From: DATARH01 sp035504075
GTDB lineage: Bacteria; Pseudomonadota; Alphaproteobacteria; ATCC43930; CGMCC-115725
NCBI GenBank assembly: GCA_035504075.1
Contig: DATJSO010000011.1
Span: 1 to 13,742, forward strand
Direction: 5' to 3'
Length of the DNA stretch: 13,742 nt
Part shown: positions 6,557 to 13,742 of the stretch, in pieces
How the letters are laid out: each line of letters begins with the position of its first letter
Numbering within the stretch: the stretch's first letter is position 1
The notes under the pieces: generated by a model
Databases searched by the model: none
The model's input: the letters and a program-made list of their open reading frames with translations, nothing else
What the model was told of the DNA's origin: nothing
Program-made: the position numbers and the translations under genes

Positions 6557-8563
6557 TCACAACAGCGAGCGGGCGGCTTCGGCAACCTTCTCCGGGGTAA
6601 AGCCGAAATGCGGGTAGACCTGCTCGATCGGACCGGAAGCGCCGAACCCGTGCATGCCGATAAACGCCGAGCGGTCGCCCAGCCAGCGGTCCCAGCCGAA
6701 GCGCACCGCCGCCTCGACCCCGACGCGCGGCACCGCGCCGAGCACCTGCCGCCGGTAGTCCTCCGGCTGCTGCTCGAACAATTCCCAGCATGGCATCGAG
6801 ACGACGGCGGCGCGGACGCCGCCCTGCGCCAGCAGGCCGCGCGCCTGCATTGCCAGCGACACCTCGGAGCCGGTGGCGAGCAGCGTCACCTGGCGGCCGC
6901 CTTCCGCTTCGGCCAAGACATAGGCGCCGCGGGCGCAGCGATTGCCGCTGTCCGCGTCGGTGCGCAGCAGCGGCAGGGCCTGGCGGGTCAACGCCAGGAT
7001 CGACGGGTTCTTCGAATGAGTCAGCGCCAATTGCCAGCATTCGGCGGTCTCGACCGCGTCGGCCGGACGGAACACGAGGAGATGCGGGATCGCCCGAAGG
7101 GCCGCCAGATGCTCCACCGGCTGATGCGTCGGCCCGTCCTCGCCGAGGCCGATCGAATCATGCGTCATGACATAAATGACACGCAGCTCCATCAGCGCCG
7201 ACAGGCGGATCGACGGCCGGCAGTAATCGGTGAAGGTGAGGAACGTGCCGCCATAGGGGATGAGGCCGCCATGCCCGGCAATGCCGTTCATTGCCGCCGC
7301 CATGCCGTGCTCGCGCACGCCGAAATGGATATAGCGGCCGGCGAAATCGCCCGGCCGCACCTCGCTCTCCCCCTTGGTGCGGGTGTTGTTCGAGGGGGTG
7401 AGATCGGCCGAACCGCCGATCAGCTCCGGCATCGCCGGCACCAGCGCGTCGAGCACCTCGCCCGATGCCTGCCGCGTCGCCAGCCTTGCGTTCTTGGCGC
7501 GGAAATCGTCGCACAGCTTGGCGATCGTCCCGCCAAAAGCGGCGGGCAATTCGCCGCGCTGACGGCGCAGGAACTCGGCGTTGCGCTCGGCCGGCAGCGC
7601 CGCCAGGCGCTTTTCCCATTCTTGCCGCACGGCGGCGCCGCGCGCGCCGGCCGCCCGCCATTCGTCGCGAATATCGTCCGGTACGACGAACGGGCCGTAT
7701 TCCCAGCCGAGCCGCTCTTTCGCCCCTTTGATTTCCTCGGCGCCGAGCGGGTTGCCGTGCGCCGCCGCGGTGCCGGCCTTGGTCGGCGCGCCGTAGGCGA
7801 TGACCGTACGGCAGTCGATGAGGCTCGGCCGGTCATGGGTGTGAGCGCGGCGGATCGCGGCGGCGATCTGGTCGTGGTCCATGCCGTCGATGCGTTCGAC
7901 CGCCCAGTGATACGCCTCGAAGCGTCGCAGCACATCGTCGGAGAAGGACAGGCTGGTCGGCCCGTCGATCGTGATCGAATTGTCGTCGTAGAGAACGATC
8001 AGCTTGTTGAGCCGGAGATGGCCGGCGAGCGAGGCGGCCTCGTGGCTGATGCCTTCTTCGAGGCAGCCGTCGCCGCAGAAGACATAGGTGTGATGATCGA
8101 CGACGTCGTCGCCGAATTCGGCGCAGAGGTGCCGTTCGGCCAACGCCGTGCCGACCGAGTTGCCGAGCCCCTGGCCCAACGGGCCGGTCGTCGTCTCGAT
8201 GCCAGGCGCCAGGCCGCGCTCCGGGTGACCGGCGGTGCGGCTGCCGAGCTGGCGAAACCGCTTCAGCTCGTCGAGCGTCATGTCGGGATAGCCGGTCAGG
8301 TGCAGCAGCCCATAAAGCAGCATCGAGCCGTGCCCGTTCGACAGGATGAAACGGTCTCGGTTCGGCCAGTCCGGCACCAGCGGGTCGAAACGCAGAAATT
8401 CGGTGAATAGCACCGTCGCGATGTCGGCCATGCCCATCGGCATGCCGGGATGGCCGGATTTCGCGTGTTCGACGGCGTCCATCGCGAGCGCGCGCAGCGC
8501 GTTCGCCATGCGGCGCAGCCGGGGGTTGACGGGCGGCGGCAGCGGGGGAGCGGTGGTATTCAT
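6557..8563 (-). CDS. tkt: Transketolase
   Basis: A 668-residue thiamine-diphosphate enzyme that moves two-carbon ketol units between sugar phosphates in the pentose phosphate pathway and, where present, the Calvin cycle. Landmarks in order: HAKSGHPGMPMG (33-44), SNGHGSMLLYGLLH (75-88), GPLGQG (127-132), the ThDP-binding GDGCLEEG to DDN block (164-195), GSADLTPSNNT (384-394), FGVREHGMAAAMNGIA with catalytic Glu418 (414-429), and THDSIGLGEDGPTHQPVEHL (467-486). Length and motif order are normal. The start ATG at 8563 has no strong ribosome-binding site. It leads the tkt-gap pair; boxB upstream is on the same strand, 130 bp away, so a promoter in that gap is likely. Confidence 0.97.
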   Translation of the reverse strand: MNTTAPPLPPPVNPRLRRMANALRALAMDAVEHAKSGHPGMPMGMADIATVLFTEFLRFDPLVPDWPNRDRFILSNGHGSMLLYGLLHLTGYPDMTLDELKRFRQLGSRTAGHPERGLAPGIETTTGPLGQGLGNSVGTALAERHLCAEFGDDVVDHHTYVFCGDGCLEEGISHEAASLAGHLRLNKLIVLYDDNSITIDGPTSLSFSDDVLRRFEAYHWAVERIDGMDHDQIAAAIRRAHTHDRPSLIDCRTVIAYGAPTKAGTAAAHGNPLGAEEIKGAKERLGWEYGPFVVPDDIRDEWRAAGARGAAVRQEWEKRLAALPAERNAEFLRRQRGELPAAFGGTIAKLCDDFRAKNARLATRQASGEVLDALVPAMPELIGGSADLTPSNNTRTKGESEVRPGDFAGRYIHFGVREHGMAAAMNGIAGHGGLIPYGGTFLTFTDYCRPSIRLSALMELRVIYVMTHDSIGLGEDGPTHQPVEHLAALRAIPHLLVFRPADAVETAECWQLALTHSKNPSILALTRQALPLLRTDADSGNRCARGAYVLAEAEGGRQVTLLATGSEVSLAMQARGLLAQGGVRAAVVSMPCWELFEQQPEDYRRQVLGAVPRVGVEAAVRFGWDRWLGDRSAFIGMHGFGASGPIEQVYPHFGFTPEKVAEAARSLL

Positions 8564-8579
8564 GGGCGGTAATCTAAAC

Positions 8580-8597
8580 GCGGTTTATGACAACCGC
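8580..8597. promoter_or_regulatory. Inverted repeat in the tkt promoter region
   Basis: GCGGTT-TATGAC-AACCGC is an exact 6-bp inverted repeat with a 6-nt centre, 17 bp upstream of the tkt ATG. On the minus strand a TTGCGG and a TAGATT are 17 nt apart across it, a weak -35/-10 pair that would give an almost leaderless transcript. It may be an operator for tkt. Confidence 0.3.
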
Positions 8598-8675
8598 AAA
8601 CGCCCTGCGCAGCCCGTCGCGCCCGCTCTATGCGCCGTGCGCGTTTTCCGGCCGAGATGCTCCCGCGGCGGGGTT

Positions 8676-8689
8676 CCGGACGCATCCGG
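8676..8689 (-). terminator. Small hairpin just after boxB
   Basis: CCGGA-CGCA-TCCGG is a perfect 5-bp stem that starts a few bases after the boxB stop on the transcribed strand. No T-run follows, so it is a weak terminator candidate. Confidence 0.25.
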
Positions 8690-8693
8690 GCGC

Positions 8694-10145
8694 TCAGGCG
8701 TGCAGCCTGACATATTCGAAATCGCCGGGCTTGCCGTCGATCCCGGCGCGCGGCGGCGCGATCCACGAGGCAAATTTTCCGGGTTCGCGGCAGGGCCGCA
8801 TCAGGCTGGCGACAAACGCGTCGTCATCGGCCGACGGCAGCCATCGCCCGCGCCGCCGCTGCCATTCCTCGGCCGCCAGGATGTTGCCCTCGGGGTCGGC
8901 CTCGATCGCGGCAAACTCGCCGATCCGCCGGTTGAACGCGACATGCGGCAGGTGCAGCCGGTAGTCGTAGCCGGCACGCTGGATGACGCGGTTCCACCAG
9001 CGCTCAACGCCCGACAGCGCGTCGGTCACGTAATCATCGCGCAGCCGCATATTGAGGGCCGACAGTGCCGCGACATTCTCGCGCACGATGCGCCTCTCCT
9101 TGAGCCGCAACACCGGGTAGGTGGCGCCGACCAGTCCGTGATCGTCGTCGATCTGGTCTTCCTCGTAGCGGCCTTTGAGACCGGCATTATAGGCGTTCGC
9201 GGCATTCGTGCTGATCTCGCTACCGAACAGGTCGAGGGTCAGCGAAAAATGCAGGTTGGCGCGCTTTTGCAGCGTCGGCAGGTCGATGACTCCCAGGGCG
9301 CGCACCCGCTCGACATCGTGCGGATCGGTGATGCCGGCTGCGCGCATCGCCGCGCAGGTGCGCTCGATGATGCGGCCGATGCCGGATTGGCCGACAAACA
9401 TGTGGTGCGCCTCCTCGGTCAGCATGAACCGGCAGGTGCGCGATAGGGGATCGAACCCCGATTGCGCCAACGCATGCAATTGCATCTTGCCGTCGCGATC
9501 GGTGAAGAACGTGAACATGAAAAAGGCCAGCCAGTCGGGGGTCGCCTCATTGAAGGCGCCGAGCAGCCGCGGGCTGTCCTGGTCGCCCGAGCGGCGGCGC
9601 AGCAGGTCCTCGGCCTCTTCGCGCCCGTCGCGGCCGAAATATTTCTGTAAGAGGTAAACCATCGCCCACAGGTGACGGGCCTCCTCGACATTCACCTGGA
9701 ACAGGTTGCGCAGATCGTAAAGCGAGGGCGCGGTGGCGCCGAGGCGGCGCTGCTGCTCGACCGAAGCAGGCTCGGTGTCGCCCTGCACGACAATGAGCCG
9801 GCGCAGCATTGCGCGGTATTCGCCCGGCACCTCCTGCCAGGCCGGCTCGCCCTTGTGCGCGCCAAAACCGATCCTGCGGCCCTCGACCGCCGGCGCCAGC
9901 AGGATGCCCCAGCGGTATTCGGGCATCTTCACATAGCCGAACTTGGCCCAGCCCTCCGGCTCGACGCTGACCGCGGTGCGCAGGTAGACAAGATTATCCT
10001 GAAACCCCTCGGGGCCGCGCGCCCGCCACCAGTCAAGGGAGCGCGGATGCCAGCTTTCGAGCGCTCGCCGCAGCCGCGGGTCGGCCGAAAGGCCGACATT
10101 GTTCGGAATCAGCCCGTCGTAATCGACCATTGCTGCTTCGGGCAT
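8694..10145 (-). CDS. boxB: Benzoyl-CoA 2,3-epoxidase oxygenase subunit BoxB
   Basis: A 483-residue class I di-iron oxygenase that, with reductase BoxA, converts benzoyl-CoA to 2,3-epoxybenzoyl-CoA in the aerobic CoA-dependent benzoate pathway. The start region (DYDGLIPNNVGL) and block DLRNLFQVNVEEARHLWAMV are characteristic. The iron ligands known for Azoarcus BoxB (about E120, E150, H153, D211, E240, H243) all have counterparts five residues later: E125, E155, H158, D216, E245, H248, in the ExxRH-type motif EEARH and in TEEAHHMF. An excellent AAAGGAG 5 nt before the ATG at 10145 sets the start; an upstream in-frame start at 10196 would extend into a palindromic repeat. boxC lies upstream on the same strand, but a 321-bp spacer with a small ORF and a REP-like element separates them. 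boxA is absent. Confidence 0.96.
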   Translation of the reverse strand: MPEAAMVDYDGLIPNNVGLSADPRLRRALESWHPRSLDWWRARGPEGFQDNLVYLRTAVSVEPEGWAKFGYVKMPEYRWGILLAPAVEGRRIGFGAHKGEPAWQEVPGEYRAMLRRLIVVQGDTEPASVEQQRRLGATAPSLYDLRNLFQVNVEEARHLWAMVYLLQKYFGRDGREEAEDLLRRRSGDQDSPRLLGAFNEATPDWLAFFMFTFFTDRDGKMQLHALAQSGFDPLSRTCRFMLTEEAHHMFVGQSGIGRIIERTCAAMRAAGITDPHDVERVRALGVIDLPTLQKRANLHFSLTLDLFGSEISTNAANAYNAGLKGRYEEDQIDDDHGLVGATYPVLRLKERRIVRENVAALSALNMRLRDDYVTDALSGVERWWNRVIQRAGYDYRLHLPHVAFNRRIGEFAAIEADPEGNILAAEEWQRRRGRWLPSADDDAFVASLMRPCREPGKFASWIAPPRAGIDGKPGDFEYVRLHA

Positions 10146-10150
10146 TGGTT

Positions 10151-10157
10151 CTCCTTT
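10151..10157 (-). promoter_or_regulatory. Ribosome-binding site that fixes the boxB start
   Basis: AAAGGAG on the minus strand lies 5 nt before the ATG at 10145. It rules against the longer frame from 10196, whose first codons fall in the REP-like element. Confidence 0.7.
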
Positions 10158-10170
10158 CACTTCAGCCCCG

Positions 10171-10250
10171 TGCCCGGCCTTGAGCCGGGCATCCACGTCT
10201 CTAAATTCGCCCCGAGCATCAAGACGCGGGTGGCCGGGTCAAGCCCGGCC
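10171..10250. repeat. REP/BIME-like double palindrome between boxC-orf62 and boxB
   Basis: Two hairpins face each other: GCCCGGC-CTTGA-GCCGGGC at 10172-10190 and GGCCGGG-TCAAG-CCCGGCC at 10232-10250. Each has a 7-bp stem and their 5-nt loops are reverse complements. The two arms, about 30 bp each and including a shared outer ACGTCT/AGACGC part, are inverted copies identical at roughly 24 of 30 positions. Four of the six differences are two stem pairs changed from C:G to G:C on both sides, so pairing is kept. GC-rich elements of this kind are scattered between genes in many Alphaproteobacteria; no RAYT transposase is in the window. It lies 13 nt upstream of the boxB ribosome-binding site. Confidence 0.7.
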
Positions 10251-10269
10251 AAGGGAAGAATGCAAGACA

Positions 10270-10458
10270 TCAAAAGCCTACAATATTCCCAATAGGCACG
10301 AACATCAGCAGCACCCACCGACCGCTGTATCCCGTTCGCCTAATTATTCTCACGATCGGGTAAAGATCTATAAAAAGGAAAATTCCTATAGCGGTTAATA
10401 TCAATAATATAGGCAATGCGCCTACTTCGATCCTTCGATTTCCAATCGTGAATGCCAT
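10270..10458 (-). CDS. Small AT-rich membrane protein, probably truncated
   Basis: A 62-codon ORF starting 8 nt after the boxC stop (TAA then ATG at 10458), with only a weak ribosome-binding site. It encodes a hydrophobic helix (about 14-36) and a C-terminal segment GYSGRWVLLMFVPIGNIVGF, resembling small membrane proteins with a 'GxSGWWxLLxxxPxxN' stretch. Its GC content is about 39% over 10321-10440, against roughly two thirds in its neighbours. The TGA stop is followed in frame by CLAFFPWPG, much like the 'W-x-x-A-F-x-x-W-P' tail expected next, so a Trp codon (TGG) may have mutated to TGA. It is either a recently broken gene or a shortened functional one. I assign no function. The position suggests co-transcription with boxC. 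Confidence 0.5.
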   Translation of the reverse strand: MAFTIGNRRIEVGALPILLILTAIGIFLFIDLYPIVRIIRRTGYSGRWVLLMFVPIGNIVGF

Positions 10459-10466
10459 CTGCTTGC

Positions 10467-12116
10467 TTATATCCGGCTTGGGTCAAATTTGGGGCGCTGG
10501 CCGCTGCCGTAGCGCTTCAAGGCGCCGTTGTCGCCGACGGCATTCGCGCGCTGGAAGATCCAGTTCTGCCAGGCGCTGAGGCGGCCGAAAATCTTGGTTT
10601 CCATGGTCTCGGGGCCGGCGAAGCGCAGATTGGCTTCCAGCCCCGAAAGCGCGTCCGGCGAAAAGCTGGCGCGTTCCTCGAGCATCAGCCGCACCTCCTC
10701 ATCCCAATCGACCTCGTCGTAGGTCGCCGTGACAAGGCCCAGCGCCTCTGCCGGTTCGGCGTGAATTGGCGTGCAGATTACCGTCTCCGCGCGCTCCAGG
10801 CTTGCCGATTCGCCAAGGAATCGCGTCGCGAGGCGGGACAGGCCGTTGCCCATCGGAAAATCGCCAAAGTTAGCCGATGACAGGACAAGCATCGGCGCGC
10901 TCCGGTTGTCGCCGGCCCGGGCACCGGCAAACATCAGGGTACGGTCGGCGGCAAAGACCAGTTCGGCGAAGAACCCGGCAAAGCAGCTGCCCGGTTCCAG
11001 CAGCGTGAACAAGCTGCGCGCCGTCACATCGATGCGCTTCAAGACACGTGCGAGTAGCAGGCGCGTCTCGCGGACGAACCAATCGGCCGCGTGCGCGGTG
11101 AGCAACGCGTCGGCCGCCCGCACGGCGGCGGGGTCGCCCTCCGAGCGGAATACGACGATGCCCAATTCCGGCTCGTTGAAGCGCAGGTGCAGCATCGCGT
11201 CGTCGAGTTCGCGCGCCATCGCCAGCGGCCAGAAAGCGGCGCCTTGGCGGTGGATGCCGGCGAGATCGCTCGGCACCGAAGCGGGGCCGAGGATCGTGAC
11301 GTTGGCGATGCGGCGGTCGCGATCGAGCGCGACGTGGACATGGCGATAATCGATCGCGCTTTCCGTAACGTTTCGTTCCAGCGGCGGCAGAGCCACGCCG
11401 ATCTCGTCGGCCGGGCGGTCGGACGCTGCCGCCATCGTCAGCGCGCGCTCGCGCACTTCCTCGTCCCACGCCGACGGCGGCACGACCTCATCGACCAGCC
11501 GCCAGGCGACCGCGCGCCGGCCGCGCACGCCTTCCTCGGCGGCGCAGAACAGATCGGCACGGTCGCGCCGCACCTTGCGCTTGTCGGTCAGCCGCGTCAG
11601 TCCACCGGTGCCGGGCAGCACGGCCAAGAGCGGCACTTCCGGCAACGAGACGGCCGAACGGCGATCGTCTATGAGCATGATCCGGTCGCAGGCGAGCGCC
11701 AGTTCGTAGCCGCCGCCCGCCGCGGTGCCGGAGACGGCGGCGAGCCAGCGCTGACCGGAATGGGCCGAGGCCTCCTCGATCGCCAGCCGCGTTTCGTTGG
11801 TGAACTTGCAGAAATTGACCTTGTGCTGGTGCGAGGCGCGGGCCAGCGCGCCAATATTGGCGCCGGCGCAGAACACGCCGTCCTTGCCCGAGCGCAGCAC
11901 GACGACACGCACTTCCGGATGCTCGAAGCGCAGCCGCATGACTGCGTCCGCCAGTTCGATATCGACGCCGAGATCGTACGAATTCAGCTTCAGCTCGGTG
12001 CCGGGAAAGAGGCCGCCGGCAGGATCGACATCGAGGATCAGTGTCGCGACCGCACCGTCGCAGGCAAGCCGCCAATGCCGATAGCGGGACGGGTCAGTGG
12101 CGAAATCGAGCGGCAT
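10467..12116 (-). CDS. boxC: 2,3-epoxybenzoyl-CoA dihydrolase (benzoyl-CoA-dihydrodiol lyase) BoxC
   Basis: A 549-residue cytosolic enzyme that hydrolytically opens the ring of 2,3-epoxybenzoyl-CoA to a six-carbon semialdehyde-CoA plus formate. It is a double crotonase-fold protein: the first half shows oxyanion-hole segments VFCAGANI (81-88) and GTAAGGGYELALACD (130-144), then SLPEVPLLAVLPGTGGLTRL (157-176). The second half repeats the fold in degenerate form, ending with the conserved tail GRLSAWQNWIFQRANAVGDN. The usual length is about 550, which matches the ATG at 12116 (MPLDFATDPSRYRHW); the open frame extends to a TTG at 12182 but with no ribosome-binding site and untypical residues. 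It follows a substrate-binding protein gene on the same strand and probably shares its transcript. Confidence 0.95.
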   Translation of the reverse strand: MPLDFATDPSRYRHWRLACDGAVATLILDVDPAGGLFPGTELKLNSYDLGVDIELADAVMRLRFEHPEVRVVVLRSGKDGVFCAGANIGALARASHQHKVNFCKFTNETRLAIEEASAHSGQRWLAAVSGTAAGGGYELALACDRIMLIDDRRSAVSLPEVPLLAVLPGTGGLTRLTDKRKVRRDRADLFCAAEEGVRGRRAVAWRLVDEVVPPSAWDEEVRERALTMAAASDRPADEIGVALPPLERNVTESAIDYRHVHVALDRDRRIANVTILGPASVPSDLAGIHRQGAAFWPLAMARELDDAMLHLRFNEPELGIVVFRSEGDPAAVRAADALLTAHAADWFVRETRLLLARVLKRIDVTARSLFTLLEPGSCFAGFFAELVFAADRTLMFAGARAGDNRSAPMLVLSSANFGDFPMGNGLSRLATRFLGESASLERAETVICTPIHAEPAEALGLVTATYDEVDWDEEVRLMLEERASFSPDALSGLEANLRFAGPETMETKIFGRLSAWQNWIFQRANAVGDNGALKRYGSGQRPKFDPSRI

Positions 12117-12225
12117 CTGCGGCACGTGTTGAAACGACACGGCGATCTTATACAGGTGGTGCCGGAACCCGTCATCCTGCAACGTCGCGAGGGTTCGGGG
12201 CGCGGCCGGCTGCGCCCGTCACCCG

Positions 12226-12240
12226 CCGCAACAGTTGCGG
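12226..12240 (-). terminator. Palindrome between the binding-protein gene and boxC
   Basis: CCGCAAC-A-GTTGCGG is a perfect 7+1+7 inverted repeat, 24 nt downstream of the binding-protein stop on the transcribed strand. No T-run follows. A hairpin here would protect the binding-protein mRNA end and let it be made in excess over boxC, as is usual for periplasmic binding proteins. Confidence 0.35.
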
Positions 12241-12264
12241 TTCCGGCGCATCGGCCCGCCGGTA

Positions 12265-13575
12265 CTACGTGCGCGCCTCGTCATACGGATAGATGATGTT
12301 GCCGTCCTTGTATTTGGCCGGCCACAGGACGACCGGCTCCTTGCCGCCCTTGAACTGGTCGAGGCCGTGGCCCTTCAGATGCTGGTATTGCACGAAGATC
12401 GAACGCGACTCTGCCAATTCGCCGTCCTTGCCGAATTTGATGTCACCCATGACGGTCTTGAAGGTATGGGTGCGGATGTAATCGGCGACCTTGTCCTGGT
12501 TGAGGCCGCCGGCGCCGGTGATGCCCTGGCCGAGCACCTGCATGTAGGCGTAGGCCCAGGGGCCGAGATAATAGCCGAGCGGGTCGACGCCTTCGCCGGC
12601 CGCGCGCGCCTGGTATTTCTGCAGGAACGCGAGCACGCCGGGAAACAGCATCGTCGGCGCCGGAAACCAGAAATCGTAATTGACGATGCCATTGAGCAGC
12701 GGCCCGAGCTGCAGCTTGATCGACGTCGTCTGCAGCCCGACCATGCCGCCGCCGAACAATTTGGTCTTGAGGCCGAGCTCGTTGGCGGCGCGCACCATGC
12801 CGACGCTGTCGGGCGGGTACGACGCGACGAAGACGATATCGGGGTTGGTCGCCTGCACTGCCCGCACGATCGGCGTGTAATCGACCGTATCGGGTGGGTA
12901 GGTGCGGTCGTAGACGATCTTGAACCCGAAATTCTTCGCGTGCTGGCGAACGCCGACGGCAGACGTGCGCGGATACTCCGCGTCGGCCGCGATGATCGCC
13001 AGCGTCTCGGGCTTCGGCTTCTGCGCCGCGGCAATCTCGAAAAACCCGCGGGTCGAATCGAGCGCCGGGTTCGGGCCGGTCGGGGTCATCGTGAAATATT
13101 TCGGGTAATGGAATTGATGGTTCACCGCCAGGCCGAACAGCGACAGGAACAGCACGTTGTGCGCGATGACGATCGGCATCGCCGGCGCGATCATATTGGT
13201 GGCATAGCCGCTGACCACGAGGTTCACGTGGTCGACGTCGAGGAGCTTGGTGTAGATGCCGGGCACCGTCGACGGATTGCTCTGGTCATCGTAGTAGACG
13301 AGTTTCACCGGCCGGCCGAGCAACCCGCCTTTGGCGTTGACGTCGGTTGCCCAGATTTGCATCGCCAGCAGCGCCGATTTTCCATTCGCCGCCAGCGGAC
13401 CGGTCAGCGACATACTCAAGCCGATCTTGATGGGCGGGGCGGCCGCCGGCTCGGCGGCACGGGCCGCGACATAGCCGCCGCCGACCAGCGCGGCGACGGC
13501 TAAGCCGACCGTCACCGCGGTCAAGCGCCACTTGAATCGGGTGACGCAGGCGAAATTGGGAAGGAAAACAGACAT
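12265..13575 (-). CDS. Periplasmic substrate-binding protein of a branched-chain amino acid/aromatic acid-type ABC transporter
   Basis: A 436-residue type I periplasmic binding protein (LivK/Peripla_BP_6 family). It has a long charged n-region and hydrophobic core (about 18-36) with likely cleavage at ARA-AE (near 40), then the family opening IKIGLSMSLTGPLAANGKSA (49-68), NAKGGLLGRPVKLVYYDDQSNP (80-101, positions only approximate for the motif) and a hinge and second lobe around YPRTSAVGVRQHAKNFGFKI and DIVFVASYPPDSVGMVRAANE. GGAG lies 7 nt before the ATG at 13575. No permease or ATPase gene is in the window. Directly upstream of boxC and on the same strand, it may capture benzoate or a related aromatic acid; a branched-chain amino acid, amide or other small acid remains possible. 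Confidence 0.85.
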   Translation of the reverse strand: MSVFLPNFACVTRFKWRLTAVTVGLAVAALVGGGYVAARAAEPAAAPPIKIGLSMSLTGPLAANGKSALLAMQIWATDVNAKGGLLGRPVKLVYYDDQSNPSTVPGIYTKLLDVDHVNLVVSGYATNMIAPAMPIVIAHNVLFLSLFGLAVNHQFHYPKYFTMTPTGPNPALDSTRGFFEIAAAQKPKPETLAIIAADAEYPRTSAVGVRQHAKNFGFKIVYDRTYPPDTVDYTPIVRAVQATNPDIVFVASYPPDSVGMVRAANELGLKTKLFGGGMVGLQTTSIKLQLGPLLNGIVNYDFWFPAPTMLFPGVLAFLQKYQARAAGEGVDPLGYYLGPWAYAYMQVLGQGITGAGGLNQDKVADYIRTHTFKTVMGDIKFGKDGELAESRSIFVQYQHLKGHGLDQFKGGKEPVVLWPAKYKDGNIIYPYDEART

Positions 13576-13643
13576 GGACGTGCTCCGCCGGTTGGTCCGG
13601 TCGCGCGCGTCTCCTCTCGCGGCGGCATTGCAAGCCGCTCCGG

Positions 13644-13698
13644 ATCATAGTCTTTGGCCGTGTCTTGGGCCGTGTCTCGAATCCAATTTTTGGAATTG
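13644..13698 (-). promoter_or_regulatory. Candidate control region of the binding-protein/box operon
   Basis: Three elements lie 70-125 bp upstream of the binding-protein start. A TATGAT (13649-13644, minus strand) matches the -10 consensus at 5 of 6. Two exact copies of GGCCGTGTCT (13656-13665 and 13668-13677) occur with a 12-bp period where a -35 box would be, and no good -35 is visible. Beyond them lie overlapping short inverted repeats TCCAA-TTT-TTGGA (13682-13694) and CAATT-N5-AATTG (13684-13698). The pattern suggests an activator-dependent promoter; the factor is unknown, and I do not see the TGCA repeats expected for BoxR/BzdR. Confidence 0.35.
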
Positions 13699-13742
13699 AT
13701 CGCGGCCGTGAGATGTGGGGGCGGAAATCGGCTGCGACTTTC

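Noticed and set aside
6485..8410. Long plus-strand frame (641 codons) opposite tkt
   Set aside because: Antisense shadow produced by high GC content; transketolase motifs on the minus strand are unambiguous.
12235..13503. Long plus-strand frame (422 codons) opposite the binding-protein gene
   Set aside because: It is the antisense shadow of a well-supported binding protein with signal peptide and family motifs; its translation is Arg/Asp/Val-rich without recognisable domains.
13576..13742. A BoxR/BzdR operator (spaced TGCA repeats) upstream of the box operon
   Set aside because: Only one TGCA is present in this stretch, so the expected repeated layout is missing.

Overview
The window is high-GC DNA (apart from one small AT-rich patch) from what looks like an alphaproteobacterium. 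The family set supports this: a PlcP-type metallophosphoesterase paired with a GT4 glycosyltransferase, a GT21 lipid glycosyltransferase, a tkt-gap pair, and box-pathway benzoyl-CoA genes. I cannot name the genus. There are no rRNA or tRNA genes, CRISPR arrays or transposases that I can see.

Layout. (1) 1-256: possible 5' end of a leftward gene leaving the window, then the promoter region of a porin. (2) 257-1972 (+): outer-membrane porin of the phosphate-selective OprO/OprP type. (3) 2078-3936 (-): an overlapping pair, PlcP-like phospholipase C followed by a GT4 glycosyltransferase; divergent from it at 4122-5285 (+) lies a GT21 glycosyltransferase. (4) 5345-8563 (-): transketolase then type I glyceraldehyde-3-phosphate dehydrogenase. 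(5) 8694-13575 (-): ABC-transporter substrate-binding protein, boxC, a small AT-rich membrane ORF, a REP-like palindromic element, then boxB.

How the genes may work together. The left 5.3 kb reads as a phosphate-limitation module. PlcP-family enzymes release diacylglycerol from phospholipids, and GT4 (Agt-like) and GT21 (Pgt-like) enzymes convert diacylglycerol to phosphorus-free glycolipids. I find Pho-box-like sequences (7-mer, 4-nt spacer, 7-mer, after CTGTCAT-N4-CTGTCAT) ahead of the porin, ahead of plcP and ahead of the GT21 gene. This suggests one PhoB-controlled set combining phosphate import with membrane lipid replacement. Regulation is inferred; the enzyme families are well supported.

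The middle section is central carbon metabolism (pentose phosphate or Calvin cycle, and glycolysis). The right section encodes the aerobic-hybrid 'box' route for benzoyl-CoA (epoxidase oxygenase BoxB and ring-opening lyase BoxC), with a periplasmic binding protein that may deliver an aromatic acid. boxA, the CoA ligase and the regulator BoxR are not in the window. The spacer between boxC and boxB is unusual: an AT-rich 62-codon ORF that seems cut short by one stop codon, followed by a double hairpin whose arms show compensatory base changes.
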